Of a DNA stretch of 64,000 bases, positions 48,239-59,496 are shown piece after piece. Within the stretch, counting starts at the first letter, position 1, and every line of letters starts with the position of its first letter. This stretch comes from Phascolomyces articulosus (lineage: Eukaryota > Mucoromycota > Mucoromycetes > Mucorales > Lichtheimiaceae): assembly GCA_025677815.1 (NCBI GenBank), contig JAIXMP010000070.1:1-64000 (forward strand). Reading direction: 5' to 3'. The translations under genes and the position numbers were made by a program. Below the pieces are notes generated by a model. The model was given only the letters and a program-made list of their open reading frames with translations, was not told the origin of the DNA and did no database searches.

Positions 48239-49297
48239 ATGTCAACAGATCAAAAAATGAAAGTCGCCGTTGTGCAAGTAGGCACACCTTTGTATGACTT
48301 GGACAAGACACTTGAAAAACTCGAAAAATATGTGACCGAAGCCTCGGAACAAAATGTGGATCTTGTTGTATTTCCAGAAGCCTATATTGGTGGTTATCCA
48401 AAATATAGTACATTCGGTATGCATCTTGGTGAACGTTCAGCAGCAGGTCGTGATGAATATTTAAAATACTACAACAATGCAATTGAAGTACCTGGCCCCG
48501 TCACTGACAAGCTGGCCTCGTTGGCAAATCAAGCAAACTTGTACATGGTAATTGGTGTTATTGAAAGAGAATCCACCACTGGTACATTGTATTGTACAGC
48601 TGTTCATATCGACCCAGTACAAGGTTACGTAGCCAAGCACCGTAAGATTATGCCAACAGCTCAAGAACGAACTATTTGGGGTTTTGGTGATGGTACAACC
48701 CTTCCTGTGGTCACTTATCAAAAATCACCCACTTTATCCGCTCGTGTATCAAGCACTATCTGCTGGGAAAATTATGTTCCTATGCTCCGTCAGCACTATT
48801 ACAATAAGGGCGTTCAAATCTATTGTGCACCCACAGTTGATACTCGCGAAGTTTGGTCTTCTACCATGACTCATATTGCTCTTGAAGGTCGTTGCTTTGT
48901 ATTGTCTTCCAACCAATTTATGCATTTCAAGGATTTCCCTGAAGGCCACCCATTGCCCGCTGGAAGTGATCCGGAAGGAATTGCTTTGGCTGGTGGTAGT
49001 ATGATTGTATCCCCATTGGGTACAATTTTAGCCGGCCCATTGCGTGAGAAAGAAGGTCTTCTCACTGCCGATATTGATTTGGATGATATTATCAGGTATG
49101 AAACATATTTAAAATGGGAAAGACAAGTCTGTTGTTGTGAATCAAATCATACAAGAAGAATGTTAACGATGTATTTTTTTTTATTGTGGTTCATACAATA
49201 TAGGGGCAAATTGGATATGGATAATTCTCCCACAGGACATTATTCTCGATCTGACATCTTCAAGCTTCTTGTTAATGAGAATGGTTTCCAGGGATAA
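48239..49297 (+). CDS. Nitrilase (carbon-nitrogen hydrolase)
   Basis: Two exons (48239-49095 and 49204-49297) give 316 aa. Seen: KVAVVQVGTPLYDLDKTLEK at the N-terminus, then the catalytic triad of the nitrilase superfamily: Glu in VVFPEAYIGGYPK, Lys in KHRKIMPTAQERTIWGFGDG and Cys in STICWENYVPMLR. GRCFVLSSNQF and GGSMIVSPLGTILAGPL follow, then a C-terminal YSRSDIF. The HRKxxPTxxERxxWGxGDG and CWENxxP motifs place it in the true nitrilase branch (aliphatic/aryl nitrilases), not the amidase or omega-amidase branches. Known: such enzymes convert nitriles to carboxylic acids and ammonia, probably as cytosolic oligomers or filaments. The substrate is unknown. It sits alone beside a 3.7-kb spacer and converges on the FYVE-RING gene. 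A single late intron is unusual among its intron-rich neighbours. Confidence 0.93.
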   Translation: MSTDQKMKVAVVQVGTPLYDLDKTLEKLEKYVTEASEQNVDLVVFPEAYIGGYPKYSTFGMHLGERSAAGRDEYLKYYNNAIEVPGPVTDKLASLANQANLYMVIGVIERESTTGTLYCTAVHIDPVQGYVAKHRKIMPTAQERTIWGFGDGTTLPVVTYQKSPTLSARVSSTICWENYVPMLRQHYYNKGVQIYCAPTVDTREVWSSTMTHIALEGRCFVLSSNQFMHFKDFPEGHPLPAGSDPEGIALAGGSMIVSPLGTILAGPLREKEGLLTADIDLDDIIRYETYLKWERQVCCCESNHTRRMLTMYFFLLWFIQYRGKLDMDNSPTGHYSRSDIFKLLVNENGFQG

Positions 49298-49784
49298 AGG
49301 AAAGGATGGGATAGGATGCGTTAATAATAGTAACAAAACACCTTCATTTATTTTAAGTTTTTTGTTATGTTGGAACGCGTTTTACGGGTAAATAATATAC
49401 AATCTTGTCTCTGATTGTTAAAATAAAGTTCAGAATGTACAATTATAATTCCAGATCCAGTAATAATAGCTAGTACGTTTCGCTGTATTATATGTAGGGT
49501 ATATATATACTAGAAGTTTTATAAAAAAAAAAGGCTATTGAAATCCAGAGGAAGAGTTGTATAAAATGTTTTTTATTCCAAAAAATTTTTATATAAATTC
49601 ATATCCTATTTGTTTTGAGGTATATGACTTTATCTTTTATATAATGATATAATAAGGAAAGTGGGGTAATGTATGCATGGCATGTTTGTGGACAAGAGGG
49701 ACGTGATATATAAAGAGGAAAAGAAAAAAAAAGATATATATATATATATGTGTGTGTGTATGTGTGTGTATGTGTAATAAATGA
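49298..49784. other. Convergent 3' region with TG/TA microsatellite
   Basis: About 490 bp between convergent stops. Contains alternating TA followed by TG repeats (about 49734-49774). No gene seen. Confidence 0.5.
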
Positions 49785-52147
49785 TCAAGCAGAAATGGTC
49801 GCGTCATAATGTACAGGGCAACCTTTGCCTCGTTCTAACCAATCTGACAGACAATGACGATGATAAGAACAGAGGCATATCATGCGTGCAATTTTTTCAC
49901 CTGACAAAAAAAATGCATGACAATTATGAATATATAATTCCACCATCTACTTGTGCCTGGAACAAAAAAAAATACTAATATACATACCAGCTTTAAATTC
50001 TTCAAAACAAATAGGACATTCATAATCGATTTGTGGAGAGTTTTCCGAAAGTTCATAAACTAAAACAAATTGGATTAACCCCATCCAAACCACCAATTAG
50101 TAAAAAAGAACCTTTCCATTATACCATATTTCATATATTTACCTAAATAACGTGGAGGACGAACTGGAGGACTTCCTGTGTTTAGGCATAATTGTAAATG
50201 TTTTTCTTGGCCGTCTTTTTGCATTCCCAAAAGATCTGTGCCACAAACAGGGCATTCAGTCATTAGACTTTGTGAACTTGGTGAACGTTTCATATGGCTC
50301 ATAGAAACTGGTGCTGTAGCACGTCGTCTAGGTGACGACGAAGAAGCCGGAATTTCTTTAATTGGTAATCGATTGCATACATCACATACTCGTTGTGGAT
50401 GCATAGCAATAAGGGGATAATGAGATGGATCGATTGCTGGATCTTGTACAATATCTTCTGGAGGCAAACGAATTCTATGGCTACTGCATCGATCACACAC
50501 CACCAAACCACATCGGCGACAATGATGACGACGAACGAGAAAATTAAAGCGTCTGTTGCATCGTCGACACTCGGATGCTTGTCGATCCGCTTCCCATACC
50601 CGTCGTGATCTTGGGGCGCTATGAACAGTATGATCTGAAGCATCATCCCGGTTATGATTTGTCGCAGAAGTATGTTGTTGATATTCATATATTCCAATAT
50701 TATTATTATGTTGCTGTTGCTGCTGCTGTTGAATAGATGCTCCACTAACAGTTGGTACGACAAGATTTTGCTGTTCATGGTGATGTACTTCATCAAGAGC
50801 AGATTCATCTGTTGATGTGGTGTTTTCAAAAGCTCGGCTACTGTTACTTTGATCGTCCAATTGTGGAGGAGACTCTGTATTCGCCCGCTGCTCTTCGTCT
50901 ATATGATGTAAAGAAGGAGGTTCTACCTCAGATACTGCGCGTTCCGTTTGTTCAGATTCTCTTGCTTCTTCTTCTTCTGATGAAGATGATGGAACGTGAA
51001 CATCGAGTTGACTTTGTCTTTCTTCAGATTCAATTTCAGTAGTATTTTCACTAGTCCCTTCAACTCGATCATGTTCATTCTCTACAGCATTAGCAGCAAC
51101 ATCCTCTTGATTGTTATCCTGAGGAGATCCTGATTCTTCTTCCCCTCCATCACTACTCTGTTCTTGCTGCCCCACGTGTATTTGAGGCACATTATTATCC
51201 GACTCATTATCGTGCTGTTGCAAAATTGTTGACTGTGTTGGTAATGACTGCTCAGCCACGTGAGCTCGTCTCTCCTCGTCCTGATTCCCATCTTGGGAAG
51301 CTATATCAGTTTGCACAATGCATTGATCCAAAGGTGCAGCACCAGATGGCCCGTCCTGGTCATCATTTGTAGAAACACATGAACGTGATTCATCTTCTTG
51401 TATAGTAGGTCCATCCACTCCTTCAAGTAGAGAAGGTCTATCAGATGGTTCTTCATTTGAAATCATTCCTGTTGCTGATACATGTTCGTCCTGCGATACA
51501 TTACTGTCGTCCAGCACGTCGTTTTCACTTTCTTCACTTCTTGAAGGCTCGTCCAGTTTATGGTGTTCTATAATCCTGGTTTGCTCTTGTAATTCCTCTC
51601 CTTCTTCTTGTGTATTTTCATTATCCTCCCGTCCTTGAATTCCATGGATACCATCATTCTCGTGCTGATATTCCAGTGGCTGTGGCTGCTCCTGTTGTTG
51701 TAGTTGGTCTTGCTGTTGCGAGCTTATATCCAAATCGTTGTGCCCCCCTTGTTCTTCTTGTTCTTGTGTTTGCTGCTGTTGATCCGATAAGCTATTATGT
51801 TCGCTACTATTCATATTAATATTATCATTGCTGCTCCTGTGTCTGCTGCTGCTGCTGCTGAAACTTGATTGTAAAGGTTGTTGATTTGTAAACGAGACAA
51901 TCGATTCGTCATTATTATTGGTATTATTGTTTTCATAAATATCTAATGGAATATTGGGTGTATTTAAATGATCTTCTTGTATAGAAGTACTTGTTGTGCT
52001 TGTTGATAAAGATTGAGATTCGCACGTTCTGTCTTCTTGGTGGTTGTTCACAACAGCGCAGCTTTCGACTTTTCCCTCATGGGAAGCAGGTGTAGTTGTT
52101 GTAATAGTGGTAGATGCAGAATCACCAACTGCTGGATGTGTTTCCAT
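49785..52147 (-). CDS. FYVE-UBZ-RING E3 ubiquitin ligase (Pib1/ZNRF-like)
   Basis: Three exons (52147-50143, 50059-49988, 49900-49785) give 730 aa. Seen: residues 1 to about 500 are acidic and Gln/Ser/Asn-rich with no fold evident. A FYVE zinc finger follows with all signature parts (WEADRQASECRRC, RRHHCRRCGLVVCDRC, RVCDVC). Then comes a C2HC finger (CPVCGTDLLG with HLQLC) of UBZ type, and a C-terminal RING split over two introns (CPICFEEF, IARMICLCSYHRHCLSDWL, CPVH). Known: the LCxYHxxC...CPxH RING form is that of ZNRF1/2; FYVE plus RING occurs in yeast Pib1, an endosomal/vacuolar ubiquitin ligase binding PI3P. Inference: a PI3P-recruited ligase on endosomes or the vacuole that may also bind ubiquitin. 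It is much longer than Pib1 (286 aa) because of the N-terminal extension. Confidence 0.9.
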
Positions 52148-54361
52148 ACTCTTTTTTAACCAATAAATATAATTCTTGTTGTTCTTATTCTAATGGAAAA
52201 GATGGAATGAACATTCCCTTTTGGTATAACAACAAACCAAAAAAAAAAAGCTTTGGCCTGTGCCCTCTCATTTTCTTTCTCTCTTAACCGGCAACTCAAT
52301 TTTTCTCAAGTCATGCATTGAGAGTTTACATTTTTAGACTGAATGATTTCGATTTCCTATTGGTGCACATCATTTTCTGTTTGTTATTGTTCATTTGCAA
52401 CTATAATTGATTTGAAAGTTCAACAAGAAACCACAGAAATAGGAGAATGCGTAAATGATATTTTTTATATTTCACAACTAGAATTTTCAAGTCGTCGAAA
52501 AATCCCTTTATCTTTATCACCATCTTCATTTCAAGTGATAGTCTATACTTTATATCTCTTTACCATCTATTTTGAAAACAAAAATATAAAATACACCATT
52601 TGTGGGATGGCAACTAAGCTTGCTTTGAATTTTAACGCGCCACCATATCACTGAACCCATTTCGATCATTATATATCCAAATTGATCCTATAAGAAAGTC
52701 TCTTAAGATTAGTATTCGCAGCAACTTTTTCAAATAAAAATAAAACGGCGCATCTCGTTAATCCAACTTTACACTTTCCAAAATAAGAATGCTTTTCTTA
52801 CCATAATAGTATTCCTAAGAGTGTAAAATAGATAATAATAGTCAGTTAATGAAAAGGATGGCAAAGAAATAAATTACACATTAGATCCACTGGATCATCA
52901 GTAAATCCCAACACACTTGTTATTCTCATATAAAAAAATCATGCACTCGTTACACTTTTTAAACGCAGAGGCCACTAAGAACCCCCATTATTGAGGATAC
53001 ACATGATTGCATATTTCAAAACCAAGTGAAAGGTGGTACATTTGTATTATATAACATTACTATTATTATTGAAAAAGACAACCATAAGACAAAAATGATA
53101 ATAAACACAGTCTTACAGAGATAATCTTGATATAATATCTATAATTATATTAACCATTCTACCATTGTCTTCAGTAGCAATAATGTCCAAATTTCTCAGT
53201 TGTGAAACAGGCACATGGAAACCAGAATAAAAAAGGGTAATAAGACTAGAGTACTACTATACCTATCTTTTTTTTTAATCTTCTAATGATGTAGAAGCTC
53301 ATTAATAGGAAATAACAACTTTATAAGAATCAAAGAAATAAGTATCAACGGATTGAGAATTAAGTTATTTCACACAATAGAAAATAATATACTCTTCGTA
53401 AAATTTAGCATATTTTATGCAAAGCAAATTCAATTCATTACGTAATAGGGACTAATCCCGTAGGTTCTATCCCTGGATAGGTGATATGAAAGTTGTTATG
53501 GACAGTATGGGAGTAGTTGTTTTTCTTTTTGAACGAAGGAAGCATTGCCTGTAGCTATAACATTAAGGCCATGTCTGAAATGAGGATACAATTGGCAGTC
53601 TGTACATCCCGATTTTTACTGCTTTGTGCCTTGATTTTAACTAGGACAAAGTGGATTTTTACAGATGGAAGCTCCAGCTTTTGTAATTGGTTTTAATCGA
53701 TCATTCACTTCAATGGCTACTGTAGGATGGGTGATTCTTGAATGACAAATATAACAAATTCGTGAAGACATATTTTCAATAGCAGTATCAATAGTGAATG
53801 AACGCCGATGTGTTTTCTTTCCAAGTCGTATTCATCTCAACGTAAATGACCTACGATTCTACTTCTTGAACCAATACACCACGTTCTCTAATGCACATAA
53901 CAGCAGGACTCATTCTCTAATGCATTTAGCAGCAGGCCTTGATCTATCAACTTCCTTAACACATCCTCTGATCCTACTAGAGAACGAAAAAAAAATATTT
54001 TACCTATTAATTTTTATATATCATATCGCAGATGAGTATTTTTAGCCAAAAATCGAAGAGAACATTTCCATGGAAATAAATATATATATATGTCATGTTC
54101 TCATTGTTTGGTATTGTTAACATATTGTATTCCCTATTATATATCATTGTTTTCAAATAGAGTGTGAAGAGAAAGAGGAAAAGACTATTAAAAAAATGGG
54201 GAACACCAGGTATGTAGTTATCAACATTAAGATTGTTATAAAAAAAACATTTTCGAAAGAGCTGATTTGGAAAATAAAATCTGAAAAATAATGAATGCAC
54301 ATGAACTTTATTGGTGTCTTTTATTTTGAATTTGACTTCCATATTAATGGTGAAAAAGTGT
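52148..54361. other. Spacer with a decayed mobile-element fragment
   Basis: About 2.2 kb between two minus-strand genes. An isolated 103-aa frame at 52343-52654 (plus) has no recognisable features and is not called. The fragment at 53548-53810 (minus) is listed separately. A short tandem repeat with unit TTCTCTAATGCA... occurs at 53884-53935. Confidence 0.45.
53548..53810 (-). pseudogene. Decayed C-terminal fragment of a Fanzor/TnpB-like nuclease
   Basis: On the minus strand a frame reads MSSRICYICHSRITHPTVAI, then ASICKNPLCPS before a stop (about 53644). About 22 nt further, in a shifted frame, it reads SSKNRDVQTANCILISDMAL and stops. Known: TnpB and its eukaryotic relatives (Fanzor) end with a zinc finger of two CxxC-like pairs inserted before the RuvC-III motif RDxxxAxNI. 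Here CYIC, CKNPLC and NRDVQTAN appear in that order and at close spacing, but interrupted by stops and a frameshift. No N-terminal part or terminal repeats were found. This is a short relic of a mobile element; the assignment rests on motif order alone and is moderate. Confidence 0.45.
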
Positions 54362-55597
54362 TTATGCTTGAGGTGGGGGATGATCACCACCGTTGTTTGG
54401 AGGAGTAGATGGTTTAGTATCACCACCACCATTAGTTGGAGTCGGTTTACCGCCTTTGGGAGGAGGACCGCCATTAGGAGGGGGGCCACCATGGCCTGGA
54501 GGACCGCCATGACCTCCATGGTGTGGTGGAGGTCTATGATGAGGTGGAGGTCGATGATGAGGTGGTCTATGATGAGGTGGGGGTCTATGATGAGGTGGTC
54601 TATGATGAGGTGGTCTATGATGAGGAGGTGGGCGATGATAAGGTGGACGATGATGAGCTTCTTCATCTACTTGTTCCTCTCCATCTTCGCGTTTATGATG
54701 ACCTGTTTAAAGTAAATGTTAGGACTCCAAATAGATAGAATCATATATGAAAACAAAATTGAATTAATCCAATTAAAGAAAAAAAACTTACCACGATGAT
54801 GACCCCAGTCGTCACCGCCTCGATGTCCTCCATGATAGCCTCCATGATGTCCTCCATGATGTCCTCCATGATAGCCTCCATGATGTCCTCCATGATAACC
54901 ACCATGATGTCCTCCACGGTGACCATAGTCCAAAGACGTCACTTCATCGTCTTGTTTAATTTCAGTATTATCTTCTTCGCGCTTATGGTGTCTATGATCC
55001 CAATCGTCGTCACCATGATGTCCTCCATGATCGTCACCATGATGTCCTCCATGATCATCACCATGATCGTCACCATGATGTCCTCCATGATCATCACCAT
55101 GATCGTCACCATGATGTCCTCCATAATCGTCACCATGATGTCCTCCATGGTGACCATCGTCCAAAGACGTCACTCCACCTTGTTTAGTTTCAGTATTATC
55201 TTCTTCGCGCTTATGATGTCTATGATCCCAATCGTCACCACCGCGATGATGGCCCCAGTCGTCACCGCCTCGATGGTGATGGTGTCCCCAGTCACCACCT
55301 CGATGTCCTCCATGATAACCACCATGATGTCCTCCACGATGACCATGATGCCAGGATTTATTTACAGTATCTTCCATGATAGGATCGGCATTATCCAAAC
55401 TAACATGTAATTATATGTATATCCATCAATTGTTTTATTCTTTTTCATTTTTTTTTCAACTACCCCATGTTTACATTTCTTTTTCCATTTATCTCCTTAA
55501 CTTACCTAGCATTGGATACATCAGCACTAGCAGGCGGAGCTGCCATAGCGATAGCTGACATACCAAGCGTAAACAAAACAACTGGTGCAAATTTCAT
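54362..55597 (-). CDS. Secreted His/Gly/Asp/Pro-rich repeat protein with Lys-Arg (kexin) sites
   Basis: Three exons (55597-55506, 55399-54792, 54702-54362) give 346 aa. Seen: a signal peptide MKFAPVVLFTLGMSAIAMAA, a short acidic pro-region, and then repeats. Units rich in HHGG and RGGDDWGHH are followed by HHKREEDNTETKQ, then a run of GHHGDDHGD units, a second HHKREEDNTEIKQ, HHGGYHGG units, and a third HHKREDGEEQ. The last exon is a HHRPP tandem array followed by GGPP and a PPP tail without GPI signal. Each Lys-Arg would be cut by a Kex2-type protease in the Golgi, releasing three peptides or domains of which each starts with an acidic segment. Inference: secreted or wall-associated, likely metal (Zn/Cu/Ni)-binding through dense His. 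I do not recognise a named family. It is likely highly expressed given its clean TATA box. Confidence 0.8.
54536..54655. repeat. Tandem HHRPP-coding repeat
   Basis: On the minus strand a 12 to 15-bp unit, CATCATAGACCACCT with variants, is repeated about eight times, encoding the HHRPP(P) array in the last exon of the secreted His-rich protein. Confidence 0.8.
54810..55360. repeat. Nested tandem repeats coding for HGG/HGDD units
   Basis: Short units such as GGTCATCATGG/GGAGGACATCATGG in several phases lie inside a larger duplication. Two copies of a block containing the KREEDNTE coding segment (around 54930-55000 and 55158-55235) each follow a His/Gly array. Array length is probably polymorphic. 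Confidence 0.75.
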
Positions 55598-55670
55598 TGT
55601 ATCAGCTATAACGTGTAAAAGGCTTTTGTTGTAGAAAAAAAAAACCAAGATCGACAATTCAAAAGATATC

Positions 55671-55680
55671 CTTTTATATA
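55671..55680 (-). promoter_or_regulatory. TATA box of the His-rich protein gene
   Basis: On the minus strand TATATAAAAG lies 73 to 83 bp upstream of the ATG at 55597, a textbook TATA position. Confidence 0.6.
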
Positions 55681-56840
55681 CTTTTTTCACCGGATATATC
55701 AGGGACCTGAGACAGTTGGTTTTTTTTATTCGCATAAATGTTTCTCGCGTTTATTTTCATATATGATAACAAGGGAATATTATTCGAGTTCCCCATGGTG
55801 TTTTAAACCCTTGGTGGTAAAAAATTCTTTATCAGCAAACAAGCTATATTAAGAAATGGCTCGTCCTCCTTTCTTTTTTTTTTTTTTTTTAGTAAATTGA
55901 CTACCTCTTTAACCCATGAATGTTTGCTTACATCATTATTAATGACAACAACATCATAGCGCCGTTTATAAAATTTTCTAGTAGCTGATGATGATAAAAA
56001 ACAACGCCAACAAAGAACAAAATATCCCTAGGCGGTTGCAGAAAATGAGATGATCGCCTTTACAGGAGCACATCATCTGGAACCAAAGCAGAAAAAAAAA
56101 CGCAGATCTTTATCCGGAAAAAATAATCAAGTGGATCTACCACCTGTTTGTTTGTTTTTAAGTCTGTAGATCCTACCATTGGTAAGAAGAAACTCAACAG
56201 TGATGTTCTATACATAGGATGACGCGATGGATATAGCAGGAATAATTACCCATAAACAGTGAATACTGTCAAGTAGAATATTTGATACAGACTCTTTTGT
56301 ATATATTACACGTTATTGAAACTCAAAACACGATGCCATGATTGCATAATACAACTACTACTAGGTACTATCACATTCTATCACGTAATATATATAGACA
56401 AGGTTCTTAAAAATTACGCAAGGTGTGTTTATTATTATACTCACGAATTCAAGAACATCCCCCATGCTATTTTGAGTAAACAGTATGTTTATTCATCTAG
56501 CCGATACTTTTATTTATTACGTATGCAATGTTTACAGAAACAGAATATTTGTAACTTCTGAATCATGCATGTTAAAAAGCTTATTACCATTATTTAATGA
56601 TTTTCATCTTTGGTAGGGGAAACTACTATTGTAATCTAGAAGGAACGGGTATAATACGGGAGGAAAGTTTTAGAATTAAAAAACCCTGTACTAGCATATG
56701 TGTATTTGTAATCTACTATTTTATATATTCTACCATTTATTTAGCATAATTATTATGCCGCGCTCAGTTGTAAAAATATTACAAATTTATTAATGACACC
56801 GATTTTTGTTGTAATCAGAGTTGACTCAAACTCGGTTTCT

Positions 56841-56975
56841 GTATTCTAGACTGGATGACAAAGCGATAAGTACTAGAACAAGCAAAAACTTTTAACATGT
56901 ATTCTAGACCGGATGACAAAGTGATGATGGGTAATAGAACAAGTAAAAAAAAAAAAAAAAAAAAACTTTTACAGG
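56841..56975. repeat. Direct repeat, two copies of a 58-bp unit
   Basis: Copy 1 starts GTATTCTAGACTGGATGACA at 56841; copy 2 starts GTATTCTAGACCGGATGACA at 56899. Both continue through AAAG(C/T)GAT, TAGAACAAG and an A-run into ACTTTTA. Copy 2 has a small insertion and a long A-tract. It looks like a recent tandem duplication. Confidence 0.75.
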
Positions 56976-59496
56976 GCAGGGACAGAAAATGCTATTTTCT
57001 ACTGTCATCATAATGACATAGTCGTACCCAACAACAGCATTCCCCTACCATCAAATCAAACTAAGCTAAATTCTCGAAAGTAAAAAGGTCATAATTACTA
57101 TACTAACTACTATGAAAATTTTGCACTAGAAAGTTAAAAGGTTTATTCTACGTAATAACTTTAAGTTATAATATCAACAATTACTAATACTAATACTATA
57201 TTACTACTTATAAAATACTAAAGAAAACAATAACAAAAAAATATAGTAATATCTAACAGTATTCTATATGACAAGACATGTATCTATAAATTACTATATG
57301 ACGAGAGCAGATATGAAAAATAATATGATGCGTCGATAATAATTTGATATGGAGATAAGCCATCGAACATGATATTTAATTTTATTAAGATATCTCATCA
57401 TGACTACATTGATTAGTAACTATTTTTCAGTTTTGGGGGAGCGTTGTACAATCAAACTTAAACTAGATATTTTATTATTTTACTATAAAGACAAACATTT
57501 GCATTCAAAGCACTTATGATGAATAATCAAGGCAGTAAAAGTTTATTTCAATGTTATGTCTTTTTTATTATTATTATTAGAATCGATAGCCCCATTCATT
57601 CTTATCATCACCATCCATTTTTGTATATCAAAATAAAACTCCTCGTTCACCCAAAAAAAAAAAAAGGACTGAAACTTCTTATTTGTATCGGCGAATTTTT
57701 TTTTTTACCTGTCAAAAACAAAAAAAAAAAAAAAAACAAAAAAAAACAAAACTTGATGCCATTCCTAAAAATATAATGTTGAGAATAGATCAGAAAGATG
57801 GGCGTTTTTTTTTTTCGTGCGTGTATGTTTTTTTTAAAGGGATAACTGTAATTAGATTATAGATGGAATAGCTTTAAGATAACAACGTAATAATATAAAA
57901 TGTCAGATTTCCCGCGCTATTTTCATGCGTATTTTTCTTTTGGAATTTACAAAAGGCGTTTGGTTTGTTACTTCCAATTTATTTATGAGTCGATGAGTAG
58001 TTATCTTTTTGGTGACCTACATCATGGTTTTTTACCTGGATTCTCCGAATTTACTATACTATTCAAATACATAATGTAATACCAAAATTTGAAATATAGA
58101 TAGATTTATTATTGTTATTATTTGTATTTATACTTAATTAAAATTTAGTATACTTTCACTATTTTTTTTTTTTTTTGGGATATTTTTTTGAATCAATGGA
58201 AAAATAATGAGAAAGCGGGTAAAAAAAAATGAGTCGATTGAACTGACCCGCTGGAAGAGGATAAATCATAACCGACCGACTGGACTTGACGGTTTAAGGT
58301 ATTTTCCATGAACCGACGATGAGATTTACATTAACAAATAATGTGGTATGTCATAAAGGTGGGACATTGTGTAACAGGGCCATGTACATACAGTTTCGAC
58401 CTTGAAACAGGCGATCTCTTTGAAAATAAATGATACCTGGCGATAATAATATACATTATGAGATTAGAGGATATGAATTAAAATAGTTGAAACGCTTTGT
58501 TTATATATATATTCTCTCTCAAACCTCCTTTAAATCAAGTTTGTTTAAAAACAAGAAGTAGATTTATTTCTTATTTGTCATAATTTATAGTAGATTCTGA
58601 TACTTACTATATACTTGATTATCATCATCATGATCATATATATATAAAAGCGTAGCACACCGTAATTTACCCATTTAACTTTTTACAGGATGCTTTGCTT
58701 TAAAAACGTGAGATCATGCGGTAAAGATCTAATATCATAAATCCCCACGCATCCATTTTTTGTTGTTGTCTCCTGAACGCATCTTTACTTAATAAATGTG
58801 ATATATAATGTAAAAATATATGTGTGTGTTGAGAAGTTCTTTTTTTATTATTATTTTATTATACATATACATCATGTAACTCGATGGCTTGGTATCTCAT
58901 ATAAAAATAAGCCGAGCCAAAAATAATATTCATAATGATCATCATATAATATTATATCATAATAAATCATCCCACCCATAACAAAACGTAACCCATTTAC
59001 TTAGAAAGTAAATACATGTAAATATAAGAACTAGTCAGTCAGTGGTTCCCCTTCATTATTCATTACCTTACACTAAAAAAAAAAAACCTCCCCCAAAAAT
59101 CCCAATAAGAAAATTCGGTTCATTGGTTCAACCCTGCTCAACCCAGCATGTAATTTCCTCACTAAGTAATAACAGTCAGTCGCGCAACAATTTGAAATTC
59201 CCCGTACACCTTTTTTTTTTTTTTTTTTTTTTGTATCGCAGGCAACTCATATTAACTCGCAAAAACAACAACACCAACAACAACCAAGCTTAAACTATCA
59301 CAATTATAAAGTCGTCTTCTTCCTGTCTTTTTCCTCTTTCTCTTTTTCTTTTTATTTATTTATATAAAATAACAAAAGACTTTCTTTACTTCTCTCTCTT
59401 TCTTTTATACTTATATATAATAGATATATAATATATATATCTTATAAACAAACAACAACAACAACCCTTTTTTCTTTTTCTTTTTCCTTTACACAT

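Larger units (their letters stand above)
55598..59496. other. Divergent 3.9-kb gene-poor spacer
   Basis: AT-rich sequence with long homopolymers (A/T runs near 55872, 56947, 57715, 58158 and 59212) and one 58-bp direct repeat pair (56841-56975). No supported gene, tRNA or structured RNA. The right end, with CT- and CAA-rich tracts, is the TBC gene promoter and 5' UTR. Confidence 0.45.

Noticed and set aside
50299..50829. 176-aa minus-strand frame inside the FYVE-RING gene
   Set aside because: It is an out-of-frame shadow of the finger-coding exon, while the main frame carries FYVE, UBZ and RING motifs.
52343..52654. 103-aa plus-strand frame with hydrophobic stretches
   Set aside because: No motif, no splice or promoter context, and low-complexity hydrophobic composition expected from AT-rich DNA.
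54810..55360. Regular short repeats that could be mistaken for a CRISPR array
   Set aside because: The repeats are in-frame coding units of a eukaryotic secreted protein, vary in length and have no unique spacers.
54796..55410. Long plus-strand frame of Met/Ser/Thr repeats (MSSMIVTMM-like)
   Set aside because: It is the antisense of the His/Gly repeat exon; the minus strand has the signal peptide, splice sites and TATA box, and the plus frame arises from CATGATGTCCTC-type repeats.
59115..59155. GGTTCAACCC-like sequence resembling a tRNA T-loop
   Set aside because: No acceptor-stem pairing, anticodon arm or A-box of a tRNA could be built around it.
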